A stretch of 50,782 bases of DNA, taken from positions 1-50,782 of the forward strand of contig CAXMNC010000086.1 in assembly GCA_964194625.1 (NCBI GenBank), written 5' to 3'. Both the position numbers and the translations under genes were made by a program. The DNA comes from SPGG2 sp964194625 (GTDB lineage Bacteria; Pseudomonadota; Gammaproteobacteria; Acidiferrobacterales; SPGG2). This document shows, piece by piece, positions 7,468 through 17,043 of the stretch; positions within the stretch are counted from its first letter, which is position 1; each line of letters starts with the position of its first letter. The notes beneath the pieces were generated by a model. The model did no database searches, was not told where the DNA came from, and worked only from the letters and a program-made list of their open reading frames with translations.

Positions 7468-8535
7468 TCAGTGGTATTGCTTGCTCAGTTCGTGAACCGC
7501 ATCGACCAATACCGCGAGACGATCGGGATCAACGCCAGGGGTAATACCGTGACCAAGATTAAATACATGACCGCTACCCTCACCGTAGCTTGCCAACACC
7601 GCCGCCGCCTCGTCACGAATTCGATCCGGCGATGCGTACAACATGGCGGGGTCCATATTACCCTGCAAGCCAACGGCGTGGCCGACGCGTCGGCGTGCGT
7701 CGCCGATATCGGTCGTCCAGTCTACGCCAATGGCATCACAACCACTGTCGGCGATTGCCTCGAGTGAGGCGCCGCTATTGCGAGTAAACAGAATAACCGG
7801 TATCCGTCGGCCATCATGCTCGCGCTTTAGGGAGGCAACAATTCGCTGCATGTAGTGCAATGAAAACGCCTTATAGTCGCGCGGGGTCAAGACCCCGCCC
7901 CAGGTATCGAAGATCATTAACGCCTGGGCGCCGGCGTCGACTTGGGCATTGAGATAGGCACTCACGGCATCGGCGAGGATTTCCAGCAATTTGTGCGCCA
8001 GCGCCGGTTGATCAAACATCAACGCCTTGGTGCGGGCGAAATCCTTGCTAGAACCGCCCTCTACCATATAGGTGGCCAACGTCCATGGGCTGCCGGCAAA
8101 ACCAATCAAAGGTACGCGACCCTGCAATTCCTGCCTCACCAAGCGAACCGTGTCGATGACGTAGCGCAGCTCGGTCTCAGGGTCAGGCACACCTAGGGCC
8201 GCTACATCACTTTGCGTGTGGATCGGCCGCTCAAAGCGAGGCCCTTCACCTTCGACAAAGTAAAGCCCGAGACCCATGGCATTGGGGATAGTCAAGATGT
8301 CTGAAAACAAGATGGCGGCATCGAGCGGGAAGCGATCGATGGGCTGCAGGGTTACTTTGCATGCGAGCTCGGGGGTGGTGCAAAGCGTTAGGAAATCGCC
8401 GGCCTGCTTGCGCGTTTCCCGGTACTCCGGTAGGTAGCGACCGGCTTGGCGCATAATCCAAATCGGTGTCATGTTTACCGGCTGACGCAAGAGCGCGCGC
8501 AGCAGGCGATCATTTTTGAGTTCAACTCCCTCCAA
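7468..8535 (-). CDS. hemE: Uroporphyrinogen III decarboxylase
   Basis: 355 residues from a TTG at 8535, close to E. coli HemE (354). HemE decarboxylates the four acetate side chains of uroporphyrinogen III to give coproporphyrinogen III in haem synthesis. The family signature is clear: the N-terminal substrate-site stretch around WIMRQAGRYLPEYR, LDAAILFSDILTIP with the catalytic Asp, GFAGSPWTLATYMVEGG, and the C-terminal VFNLGHGITPGV with its histidine. The start is unclear: there is no in-frame ATG at the expected place. TTG 8535 lies just after the gltD stop; GTG 8577 would overlap gltD by 41 bases and add 14 residues. A GGAGGGAG sequence sits just inside the TTG frame rather than upstream of it. 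It is probably the last gene of the gltB-gltD-hemE run. Confidence 0.93.
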   Translation of the reverse strand: MEGVELKNDRLLRALLRQPVNMTPIWIMRQAGRYLPEYRETRKQAGDFLTLCTTPELACKVTLQPIDRFPLDAAILFSDILTIPNAMGLGLYFVEGEGPRFERPIHTQSDVAALGVPDPETELRYVIDTVRLVRQELQGRVPLIGFAGSPWTLATYMVEGGSSKDFARTKALMFDQPALAHKLLEILADAVSAYLNAQVDAGAQALMIFDTWGGVLTPRDYKAFSLHYMQRIVASLKREHDGRRIPVILFTRNSGASLEAIADSGCDAIGVDWTTDIGDARRRVGHAVGLQGNMDPAMLYASPDRIRDEAAAVLASYGEGSGHVFNLGHGITPGVDPDRLAVLVDAVHELSKQYH

Positions 8536-8536
8536 A

Positions 8537-9949
8537 TCAAACGTCCAAATAATCCAAGATCCCTTCCGCCGCTTCACGCCCCTCGAAAACCGCAGTGACC
8601 ACTAGGTCGGCCCCACGCACCATATCGCCACCCGAAAACACCTTGGGATTACTGGTCTGGAACTTGAACTCGGTGTCTGCACTTGCCTTGGTGCGACCCG
8701 TTTCGTCGACCTCGATGCCGAAATCGACAAACCAAGGGGCCGGGCTCGGCTGAAATCCGAACGCAATGATGACATGGTCGGCGTGTATAGTTTCCTCACT
8801 CCCAGGTATCAATTCCGGTTGCCGGCGCCCCTGCGCATCAGGCTCTCCCAGTTTCGTGCTGGCTACTTTGACCGCCTCAATCTTATCGCTCCCTATGATT
8901 TCCAGCGGCTGACGATTCCACCGAAATCGAACCCCTTCTTCCTTGGCATTCGCGACTTCTTTTCTTGAACCAGGCATGCTGGCTTCGTCACGGCGATAGA
9001 CGCAGGTGACACGAGTTGCGTCTTGGCGTACGGCTGTACGTACACAGTCCATGGCGGTATCGCCACCACCGAGCACAACCACGCGCTTGTCCTTCAGATC
9101 AATGAATGCGTCCGGTGCTTGCTCTAGACCCATCACGCGATTCACGTTCGCGATCAAATAGGGCAGCGCCTCTATGACACCAGGCAGATCCTCGCCCGGA
9201 AAATCGCCCTTCATATAGGTATAGGCGCCCAAACCCAAAAACACCGCATCGTACTCGTCCATGAGTTGGCCCAAAGGTAGGTCGCTGCCGATATTCGTGT
9301 TGAGCACAAACTCGACGCCCATTTCCTCCATGATGGTGCGCCGGGTCTTGACGACCTCCTTGTCCAACTTAAAGGGTGGAATTCCAAAGGTGAGTAAGCC
9401 GCCGATCTCTGGATAGCGATCGTAGACGATAGCGTCAACCCCGTTTCGCACCAGGATGTCAGCACAACCTAGGCCAGCCGGGCCGGCGCCGACCACAGCC
9501 ACGCGTTTGCCGGTAGCCTGCACTTGTGACATGTCGGGACGCCAGCCGGCTTTCAGTGCTTCGTCGGTAATGTATTTCTCGATTGCACCGATGGTGACCG
9601 CCCCGAATTCATCATTCAACGTGCAGGCGCCCTCACACAGACGATCCTGTGGACAGATTCGGCCGCAGATTTCGGGCAAGGAATTGGTGCGATGCGATTG
9701 TTCCGCCGCCTCAAACAGATTGCCTTCGGCAATCAGCTTCAGCCAGTTCGGAATATAGTTATGTACCGGGCACTTCCATTCGCAGTAAGGGTTACCGCAG
9801 TGCACGCATCGGGCCGCTTGGGCGGCGGCGCCTTGGGCCCCGTATTGACCATAGATCTCCTTCCAGTCGGCGGTGCGGATTTGAACCGGAGTCTTCGCCG
9901 GCTCCTGGCGCGGCAATTCGATAAACTGTAGAACGTTGACAGGGGACAT
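8537..9949 (-). CDS. gltD: Glutamate synthase (NADPH) small subunit
   Basis: 470 residues, the usual GltD length. The N-terminal region has cysteine clusters for two [4Fe-4S] centres (CVHCGNPYCEWKCPVHNYIP and CGRICPQDRLCEGACTL, about residues 47-115). The FAD-binding motif VVGAGPAGLGCADILV follows at about 150, and an NADPH-binding VVLGGGDTAMDCVRT at about 290. GltD feeds electrons from NADPH to GltB for the 2-oxoglutarate plus glutamine to two glutamate reaction. It is separated from gltB by 91 bases of repeat-like sequence, and its stop is adjacent to or overlaps the hemE start. Confidence 0.96.
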   Translation of the reverse strand: MSPVNVLQFIELPRQEPAKTPVQIRTADWKEIYGQYGAQGAAAQAARCVHCGNPYCEWKCPVHNYIPNWLKLIAEGNLFEAAEQSHRTNSLPEICGRICPQDRLCEGACTLNDEFGAVTIGAIEKYITDEALKAGWRPDMSQVQATGKRVAVVGAGPAGLGCADILVRNGVDAIVYDRYPEIGGLLTFGIPPFKLDKEVVKTRRTIMEEMGVEFVLNTNIGSDLPLGQLMDEYDAVFLGLGAYTYMKGDFPGEDLPGVIEALPYLIANVNRVMGLEQAPDAFIDLKDKRVVVLGGGDTAMDCVRTAVRQDATRVTCVYRRDEASMPGSRKEVANAKEEGVRFRWNRQPLEIIGSDKIEAVKVASTKLGEPDAQGRRQPELIPGSEETIHADHVIIAFGFQPSPAPWFVDFGIEVDETGRTKASADTEFKFQTSNPKVFSGGDMVRGADLVVTAVFEGREAAEGILDYLDV

Positions 9950-10040
9950 TATTTCGTCAACCGTCAGCCGTTAACCGTGAATCATAATCAGGAACCGTGT
10001 TGCCCCGCCCATCACGATTAACGAGTCACGCATCACGGAT
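9950..10040. other. gltB-gltD spacer with degenerate TCACG/CGTGA units
   Basis: This 91-base spacer inside the gltBD pair is made of short related units: CCGTTAACCGTGAATCA and AACCGTG towards one end, then ATCACGATTAACG, AGTCACG and CATCACGGA at the other. The two halves are roughly complementary (CCGTGA against TCACGG), so the transcript could fold. No gene or clear promoter is visible. Confidence 0.4.
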
Positions 10041-13000
10041 TTATGCCGCATCCTGCAAAATATCTAGTAGGTGCTCGAGGTCAGCCGCCACCGGTTTAAC
10101 CAACCAAAACTTTGCGGCGAAATCGTAAAAGTCATCTAGTATGCTCTCGCCCCAGTTGCTCCCGGTTTCTGAGACAAACTCGCGAATTAGTCGACGTAGA
10201 TAATTGCGATGCGCCTCCATGCTCTCGGTGGTAACCCGATGGATGTCGATCATTTCGTGGTTGTAGTTATCGACAAAGGTATTGTTCATGTCCAAAACAA
10301 AAGCAAACCCACCTGTCATACCAGCACCAAAATTTAGTCCGGTGTCGCCCAAAACTGCCACCACACCGCCGGTCATGTACTCACACCCGTGATCGCCAAC
10401 ACCTTCAACCACCGCAGTGGCACCTGAGTTCCGTACCGCAAAGCGCTCACCGGCAATACCCGAGACGAATAATTTGCCGCCGGTCGCACCGTACAGACAC
10501 GTGTTGCCAATAATCGCGGTCTCGTTGCTCTTAAACCGACTGCCAGGGGGTGGATAGATGACAATCTTTCCACCCGCCATTCCTTTACCGACATAATCGT
10601 TGGCGTCGCCCTCCAGATTCAAATACAGGCCGCCGGCATTCCACACGCCAAAGCTTTGCCCTGCTGTTCCTCGTAGGTTCATCGTAATCGGTGCGCCGGA
10701 CATGCCGTGATCACCATGTCGCCGTGCGATTTCACCGGAAATACGCGCCCCTATCGAACGATCCACGTTACGTACTCGATATGAGAGTTCACCGCCGTTT
10801 TTATTCTCTATTGCCGAGAGTGCATCGCTGACCATCTGCTCGGCCAGTTCACCCCGGTCGAACGGCTGGTTGTTCGCCAACTGGCAAAACTGGGGCATTT
10901 CCGCCGGCACACCCGCGTCCGATAGAATCGGGCGCAGATCGAGCCGTTGTTGTTTCGCGGTGGTGCCTTCGACAATCTCCAAAAGATCTGTACGTCCGAT
11001 CAGCTGCTCGATGTTGGCAACCCCGAGCTGCGCCATGAGCTCGCGTACCTCCCGTGCGACAAAGTGGAAATAATTCACAACCATCTGTGCTTCACCATGG
11101 AAGTGGTGTAGGCGGAGTACATTGTTCTGCGTGGCCACACCGGTCGCACAGTTATTGAGATGACAGCATCGGAGATACTTGCACCCCATGGCGATCATGG
11201 GGGCAGTGCCGAAACCAAAGCTCTCAGCCCCGAGTATGGCTGCCTTGACGACATCGAGACCGGTCTTAAGCCCGCCATCTGTCTGCAGGCGCACCTTGTC
11301 GCGCAAGTTATTGGCACGTAGCGTTTGGTGTGTCTCTGTTAGACCTAACTCCCAAGGGATGCCGGTGTATTTCACCGAGGTCAACGGGCTCGCACCGGTA
11401 CCACCGTCGTAGCCGGCGATAGTGATCAAATCCGCATAGGCCTTGGCCACCCCAGCTGCGATCGTACCCACGCCGGGGCTGGCCACAAGTTTCACGGACA
11501 CTAACGCGGCCGGGTTTACCTGCTTCAGATCGAAGATCAGCTGCGCTAAGTCCTCGATCGAGTAAATGTCATGGTGGGGTGGCGGTGAGATCAGGGCCAC
11601 GCCCGGTTGGGCATAACGCAGCCGTGCGATCATTTCGTTGACCTTAGGACCGGGTAACTGCCCGCCTTCCCCGGGCTTCGCCCCCTGGGCAATCTTGATC
11701 TGCAACACCTCGGCGTTCACGAGGTAAGTGGGGGTCACACCGAAACGTCCCGAGGCCACCTGTTTGATCTTCGAGCTCCGATCGGTGCCATATCGCTTAG
11801 GATCTTCGCCGCCCTCACCCGAGTTTGAGCGCGCACCCATACGATTCATGGCTTCGGCTAAGGTCTCGTGAGCCTCTGGAGATAGTGCGCCCAACGACAT
11901 ACCGGCAGTATCAAATCGCGGCAGGATAGTCTCCATCGGCTCCACTTCGTCAATCGAAATCCCCTTTATATCCTTGCGTAATGCCAACAGGTCGCGAAAA
12001 ACAGCCGGCGCTCGAGCATTTACTAATTTGGCGAATGTCTTGTACTTCTCGTAATCACCAGAACGCACCGCCGCGTGCAATGCGGTAACGACATCCGGAT
12101 TAAACGCATGGAACTCGCCACCATGAATGAACTTTAAGATACCGCCCTGTTGTATTGTTTTGCGCGGGTTCCAGGCAATGCGCGCGAGACGTTGTTGATC
12201 ATTATGTAGATCTTCAAACGTAGCGCCCTGGACGCGGCAAGGCGTGCCGGGAAGACAAAGCGCTACCACTTTTTCGTCCAGGCCTACCGCCTCGAATAGT
12301 TGGGCGCCGCGATAGCTGTCCACCGTCGATATCCCCATCTTGGAGATAATTTTGTAAAGCCCCTTGTTAATGCCCTTGCGATAGGTGTGCATAACCTTCA
12401 ACACGCTGCCCCTCGCAATCTCACCGGTGCGAATCATGTCGGCAAGACAGTTATACGCAAGATAAGGATAGATAGCGGTGGCGCCATAACCGATCAGCAC
12501 CGCGAAATGATGTGGATCGCGCGGACTGGCGGTCTCAACCACGAGATTGGCGTCACAACGCAGACGCTCGCATACTAGACGATGGTGCACGGCGCCGGTA
12601 GCCAATAGCGCCGGCATAGGTATTCGGTCTTCGGCAATGTCACGGTCCGACAGGACAATGACGGTTTTTCCTTGACGCACCGCGGCTGACGCTCGATCGC
12701 ACACTGCCTTGATCGCGTCGTCGAGACTCTGCTCCAGCGGGTAATTTAGATCGATTAACTCGTGGGCATAGTGCGGATCAGCCAACGCTAGCAGACGTTT
12801 GAACTTGTTGGCCGATAGTACCGGCGAGTCCAGCACCAGTCGGATGGCAGGCTCTGGCGTTTCCTCAAACAGATTGTGCTCTCGACCGAGATTGGTCTCC
12901 AACGACATGACCATCTGCTCGCGTAACGGGTCAATCGGTGGGTTAGTGACTTGGGCAAACTGCTGGCGAAAATAATCGAACAGCGACCGCACTTGCCTTG

Positions 13001-14549
13001 AAAGCACGGGCAGCGGCGTGTCGTCTCCCATGGAACCGACCGCTTCTTGTCCGGACTCGGCCAACACCCGTAAGACCTGATCACGTTCCTCAAAAGTAAC
13101 CTGGAACATCTTCTGATAAATGGCGAGCCGAGTTGGCTCCATGGGCGCACTTGAAGATTCTTCTTTTACCAAGCTTGCCTCGAGTCGATTGGCGTTGGCT
13201 TTAAGCCAGCGCTTGTAGGGTCGACGTGCCTTTAGCATGCTGTCGATATCGTCGGGCAAAAGTAATGTTCCCGTCTCGGTATCGGCGGCGATCATCTGGC
13301 CCGGCTTCAGTCGACCTTTGGCAATGACCTCTTGGGGCTCATAGTCATAGACGCCAACCTCGGTCGCGAGCGTTATCACGCACTTTGAATAATCCACCCC
13401 ATCGGGATGTTGTGCTGACTCGGGCCCGGTAATCACATAACGGGCCGGGCGCAGCCCGTTACGGTCCAATACACAAGCGGCATAACGCCCATCCGTCAAC
13501 ACGATGCCAGCCGGCCCGTCCCATGGCTCCATATGAATAGAGTTGTACTCATAGAACGCGCGCAGGTCCGGATCCATGGTCTGTACGTTTTGCCAGGCGG
13601 GTGGAATCAACAACCGCATGGCGCGAAAAATATCCATGCCGCCCGCAAGCAACGCTTCCAACATATTGTCGAGACTGCAGGAATCCGAGCCGATCTCAGA
13701 TACCAACGGCAACACGTCTTCGAAACGGGGAATCAAAGGTGTGGCAAATTTTGGCGCACGGGCCAGCGACCAATACCGATTGGCTCGGAGCGTATTTATT
13801 TCGCCGTTATGGGCTAGGTATCTGAACGGTTGTGCCAATTGCCACTGTGGCCAAGTGTTAGTGGAGAATCGTTGGTGAAACACACACAAGGCCGATGCCA
13901 TGTGTTCGTCATTGAGGTCCTGGTAGAACACCGGCAGATTAGCCGGCATGATCAATCCTTTATAGGCGATCACTCTGGCCGAAAGGCTACAGACATAGAA
14001 TACATCGTCGTCTTGTTCGATCACTTTTTCACAACGGCGGCGGGCGATGTAAAGCTGGCGCTCGAAAGTGGCTTCGTCCATACCTTCGGCTGTGTTCACA
14101 AACACCTGCTGAATATTTGGCAAACTCGTCAGCGCCTCTGCCCCGCAAGCATCGGTATTCACGGGGACACTGCGCCAACCAGAAACCGAGAAGCCTTCTG
14201 TTGCCAGTTCTTTCTCTAGTTGACATCGCGCCCGCTTGGCCTTCACTTCGTCCTGACTTAGGAAGATCATGCCGACGCCGTACAGCTCGGTTAGCTTAAA
14301 TCCACACTCGGCTGCAACGTGCCGCAGGAAAGCATCTGGCTTCTTTAGTAGCAGCCCACAGCCATCGCCGGTCTTGCCGTCGGCCGCGACGGCGCCGCGA
14401 TGGGTGAGTCGCCCCAGAGAAGTGATCGCGGTCTTCACCAACCAGTGGCTGGCCTCACCGTTCATCTGGGCAATCAAACCGAAACCACAGCCATCCTTCT
14501 CAAACTCGGGACGGTACAAGCCAGTCAATTTTTTCTGTGAAGGATGCAT
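10041..14549 (-). CDS. gltB: Glutamate synthase (NADPH) large subunit
   Basis: 1502 residues, a full-length GltB. The protein is made with a short propeptide; the catalytic Cys21 of the type II amidotransferase domain is seen in KDGCGFGL. The glutaminase domain runs to about residue 430 and is followed by the central domain. The FMN/synthase barrel lies at about 830-1200, with SNSGEGGEDPKRYG, AQGAKPGEGGQLPG and PPPHHDIYSIEDLAQLI. Cysteines for the [3Fe-4S] centre are in CKYLRCCHLNNCATG (about 1120). The C-terminal beta-helix (about 1230-1480) is rich in glycine turns such as GGKIVIYPPPGS. It turns glutamine and 2-oxoglutarate into glutamate. A good sigma-70 promoter lies about 60 bases upstream of the ATG. 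Confidence 0.97.
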   Translation of the reverse strand: MHPSQKKLTGLYRPEFEKDGCGFGLIAQMNGEASHWLVKTAITSLGRLTHRGAVAADGKTGDGCGLLLKKPDAFLRHVAAECGFKLTELYGVGMIFLSQDEVKAKRARCQLEKELATEGFSVSGWRSVPVNTDACGAEALTSLPNIQQVFVNTAEGMDEATFERQLYIARRRCEKVIEQDDDVFYVCSLSARVIAYKGLIMPANLPVFYQDLNDEHMASALCVFHQRFSTNTWPQWQLAQPFRYLAHNGEINTLRANRYWSLARAPKFATPLIPRFEDVLPLVSEIGSDSCSLDNMLEALLAGGMDIFRAMRLLIPPAWQNVQTMDPDLRAFYEYNSIHMEPWDGPAGIVLTDGRYAACVLDRNGLRPARYVITGPESAQHPDGVDYSKCVITLATEVGVYDYEPQEVIAKGRLKPGQMIAADTETGTLLLPDDIDSMLKARRPYKRWLKANANRLEASLVKEESSSAPMEPTRLAIYQKMFQVTFEERDQVLRVLAESGQEAVGSMGDDTPLPVLSRQVRSLFDYFRQQFAQVTNPPIDPLREQMVMSLETNLGREHNLFEETPEPAIRLVLDSPVLSANKFKRLLALADPHYAHELIDLNYPLEQSLDDAIKAVCDRASAAVRQGKTVIVLSDRDIAEDRIPMPALLATGAVHHRLVCERLRCDANLVVETASPRDPHHFAVLIGYGATAIYPYLAYNCLADMIRTGEIARGSVLKVMHTYRKGINKGLYKIISKMGISTVDSYRGAQLFEAVGLDEKVVALCLPGTPCRVQGATFEDLHNDQQRLARIAWNPRKTIQQGGILKFIHGGEFHAFNPDVVTALHAAVRSGDYEKYKTFAKLVNARAPAVFRDLLALRKDIKGISIDEVEPMETILPRFDTAGMSLGALSPEAHETLAEAMNRMGARSNSGEGGEDPKRYGTDRSSKIKQVASGRFGVTPTYLVNAEVLQIKIAQGAKPGEGGQLPGPKVNEMIARLRYAQPGVALISPPPHHDIYSIEDLAQLIFDLKQVNPAALVSVKLVASPGVGTIAAGVAKAYADLITIAGYDGGTGASPLTSVKYTGIPWELGLTETHQTLRANNLRDKVRLQTDGGLKTGLDVVKAAILGAESFGFGTAPMIAMGCKYLRCCHLNNCATGVATQNNVLRLHHFHGEAQMVVNYFHFVAREVRELMAQLGVANIEQLIGRTDLLEIVEGTTAKQQRLDLRPILSDAGVPAEMPQFCQLANNQPFDRGELAEQMVSDALSAIENKNGGELSYRVRNVDRSIGARISGEIARRHGDHGMSGAPITMNLRGTAGQSFGVWNAGGLYLNLEGDANDYVGKGMAGGKIVIYPPPGSRFKSNETAIIGNTCLYGATGGKLFVSGIAGERFAVRNSGATAVVEGVGDHGCEYMTGGVVAVLGDTGLNFGAGMTGGFAFVLDMNNTFVDNYNHEMIDIHRVTTESMEAHRNYLRRLIREFVSETGSNWGESILDDFYDFAAKFWLVKPVAADLEHLLDILQDAA

Positions 14550-14608
14550 CTTAAGTCTCGGTTGGTTGCCTGCTCTTGCAGCGCAGGATACAGGGCAAAA
14601 GCCGCAAA

Positions 14609-14637
14609 AGTATACACATCGGGCTGTAGCGGTTCAA
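14609..14637 (-). promoter_or_regulatory. sigma-70 promoter of gltB
   Basis: On the minus strand TTGAAC (14637-14632) and TATACT (14614-14609) are separated by 17 bases, each one or two changes from consensus. The predicted start is near 14602, giving a leader of about 50 bases. The rest of the 275-base spacer between dgt and gltB has small hairpins (CTAAG/CTTAG; AGGCG/CGCCT) but no gene. Confidence 0.6.
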
Positions 14638-14824
14638 TTAAATGTCTGGCTGCGGTCGGGGCCGGCTCGACCGCACTAGAAAGATACTGCACACGACCTA
14701 AGAACTTAGGTGGATTCGATCCTGCAGTCCGGCGGCCCAGAGGCGAAAGCGCCTTAATCGCTGCCGAGAAAGCGCGAACCGAGCGAAGTCGACATAGCCT
14801 ATTAGCGCCAGCTGTAACGAACGC

Positions 14825-15961
14825 TCAGGTTAGTTCGGGGGGGTCAAACAGACGCGCGTGTTCATTGATCGCATAGCGATCGGTCATACCCGCCATATAA
14901 TCAGCAACAACGCGTGCTCTACCTGCGAGCCCGTCAGAACCGGGCCTCTCCTGATATTGGGTTGGTAACAGGTTTGGCTCCTCGATAAATTTTATGAACA
15001 GCTCCTCAACAATCTTTTTCGCGGATTGAGTCATCTGTTGTACGTGGGTATGGTTGTACAGATTTTTTCTAAGAAAAGGTTTTAATTCCAACATCTTCCG
15101 GCTGACAGATTCGCTGTAATTGATCAGCGGCCTACCAAAGTTGCGCACATCGTCAATGCTTTGGACCTTTGAACGCCTAAGGCAAGCGTTGCTATTTTCT
15201 ATAAGATCAACAACAACATGATTAATCATGCCGCGAATGGTCTCGTGCACGACGCGGCGCTCAGCGAGTTTTGGATACGTACTTCGGACCACCGTGTATT
15301 GTTCGGCAAATAGTTCGATTTGATTAAGATCATCAATGTCTAACAATCCATAGCGCAATCCATCATCGATATCGTGGTTATTGTAGGCTGTTTCGTCGGC
15401 AAGGTTGGCTAGTTGTGCCTCGAGACCAGGTTGTTTCCGATCTATAAATCGCTTTCCAAGTTCACCAAGCCGCTTAGCATTCTTGGCTGAACAATGCTTC
15501 AAGATTCCCTCGCGTGTTTCGAACGTCAGATTTAAACCGGGAAACTCAGCGTAGCGCTCTTCCAGCACATCGACGACGCGCAATGACTGAAGGTTATGCT
15601 CGAAACCACCGTATTCACACATACAAGCGTTCAATACCTCTTGACCGGCATGACCAAACGGCGTGTGTCCGAGATCATGTGCCAAGGCGATTGCTTCCGT
15701 TAAATCTTCGTTAAGCTTGAGAGCGCGCGCCACTGATCGCCCTATCTGCGCCACTTCTAGCGAGTGCGTGAGGCGCGTACGAAACAGATCACCCTCATGA
15801 TTGACGAATACTTGGGTCTTATATTCCAATCGCCGAAAAGCGGCGCAGTGAATTATGCGATCACGGTCTCGCTGATATTCACCACGATAAAGCGGTGCTG
15901 GTTCCTTATAGGCTCGGCCGCGGGAGGTGGCATCGTGCGCCGCATAAGGTGCGAGGTTCAT
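14825..15961 (-). CDS. dgt: Deoxyguanosinetriphosphate triphosphohydrolase-like protein
   Basis: 378 residues from the ATG at 15961, which forms an ATGA overlap with the aroB stop; a start 15 bases upstream is also open. The HD-domain motif is clear: RTRLTHSLEVAQIGRSVAR carries the first His, ALAHDLGHTPFGHAGQ the HD pair and following histidines, and a conserved Asp occurs in LADETAYNNHDIDDGLR. Members hydrolyse dNTPs to deoxynucleoside and triphosphate. The N-terminal RGRAYKEPAPLYRGEYQRDRD is typical of the type 2 group. Position directly after aroB is frequent in gammaproteobacteria. Confidence 0.92.
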   Translation of the reverse strand: MNLAPYAAHDATSRGRAYKEPAPLYRGEYQRDRDRIIHCAAFRRLEYKTQVFVNHEGDLFRTRLTHSLEVAQIGRSVARALKLNEDLTEAIALAHDLGHTPFGHAGQEVLNACMCEYGGFEHNLQSLRVVDVLEERYAEFPGLNLTFETREGILKHCSAKNAKRLGELGKRFIDRKQPGLEAQLANLADETAYNNHDIDDGLRYGLLDIDDLNQIELFAEQYTVVRSTYPKLAERRVVHETIRGMINHVVVDLIENSNACLRRSKVQSIDDVRNFGRPLINYSESVSRKMLELKPFLRKNLYNHTHVQQMTQSAKKIVEELFIKFIEEPNLLPTQYQERPGSDGLAGRARVVADYMAGMTDRYAINEHARLFDPPELT

Positions 15962-17043
15962 TGCTCGCTGCGACAAGCACGTAAGGTCTGCATCAAATGC
16001 TCAGACTCAAAATCATCAGTCACCAACGCCCGACCAATCGCTTCGAGCAGAACCAACCTTAGCCGCCCACCCCGGGTTTTCTTGTCGACCGACATGAGAT
16101 CTAGGAACTGTGATGGTTCAATGCTCGCTGGTGCACGTATTGGCAGCTGTGCCCGCGAGAGCAAGCTCTTAATACGTTCTACATCGCGACCGCCCAACCA
16201 TCCCAAGCGTTGCGATAGGTCCGCCGCCATAGCCATGCCGGCCGCCACTGCTTCTCCGTGCAGCCACGTGCCGTAGCCTAAGCCGGCTTCGATTGCGTGT
16301 CCGAAGGTATGCCCGAGATTCAGGAGTGCGCGTTCGCCAGCCTCACGTTCATCCGCACTGACGACTTCGGCTTTGTGCTCGCAAGACTGATAAATAGCAA
16401 AACTAAGGGCCTGTTCGTCTCGATCGAGTAATTTGTCGAGATTATTTTCAAGCCAACCGAAGAATTCGGGATCGCGGATAAGTCCATACTTGACCACTTC
16501 GGCGATACCCGCCGAGAGTTCGTTGTCGGGTAAGGTATTCAGGGTATCGGTATCGATAACGACACATTGTGGTTGATAAAATGCGCCTACCATATTTTTC
16601 CCAAGACGATGATTCACACCAGTTTTGCCTCCTATCGAGGCATCAACTTGAGCAAGCAAAGTCGTGGGGACCTGTATAAAAGGCACGCCTCGCTGATAGC
16701 AAGCGGCGGCAAAACCTGTCATATCTCCCACCATACCACCGCCGAGTGCGATCAATGTAGTTTGACGACCACAACGTTCACTAAGTAAGGCGGTGAAAAT
16801 ACGATCTAGGACTTCTAGCGTTTTGTGCTGTTCACCGTCTGGAAGTACGATGGGGAGTGGTTGGTATTCGCTAAGAGCCGTTGCTAGTTGCTCCATGTAG
16901 ATTGGAGCAACCGTTTCGTTACTGACTAGCGCAATGCGGTTGCCAACAATATGTGGAACGAACAGATCAGTTTTTGCAAGTAGCCCCGAACCGATATGAA
17001 TCGGATAGCTACGAGAACCTAGATCCAGCTTAAGTGTCTTCAT
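15958..17043 (-). CDS. aroB: 3-dehydroquinate synthase
   Basis: 361 residues, the normal AroB length. It converts DAHP to 3-dehydroquinate, the second step of the shikimate pathway, using NAD+ and a divalent metal. Visible signatures: LPDGEQHKTLEVLDRIF, the NAD-binding GGGMVGDMTGFAAACYQRG, the active-site QVPTTLLAQVDASIGGKTG and NHRLGKNMVGAFYQP, and the metal-ligand HTFGHAIE with a following LHGEAVA. The start overlaps the end of aroK by 14 bases and the stop overlaps the dgt start, so the three genes are probably translationally coupled. Confidence 0.96.
   Translation of the reverse strand: MKTLKLDLGSRSYPIHIGSGLLAKTDLFVPHIVGNRIALVSNETVAPIYMEQLATALSEYQPLPIVLPDGEQHKTLEVLDRIFTALLSERCGRQTTLIALGGGMVGDMTGFAAACYQRGVPFIQVPTTLLAQVDASIGGKTGVNHRLGKNMVGAFYQPQCVVIDTDTLNTLPDNELSAGIAEVVKYGLIRDPEFFGWLENNLDKLLDRDEQALSFAIYQSCEHKAEVVSADEREAGERALLNLGHTFGHAIEAGLGYGTWLHGEAVAAGMAMAADLSQRLGWLGGRDVERIKSLLSRAQLPIRAPASIEPSQFLDLMSVDKKTRGGRLRLVLLEAIGRALVTDDFESEHLMQTLRACRSEQ

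Noticed and set aside
12788..13150. 120-codon frame on the same strand within gltB
   Set aside because: It lies wholly within gltB, whose sequence is continuous and typical across this region.
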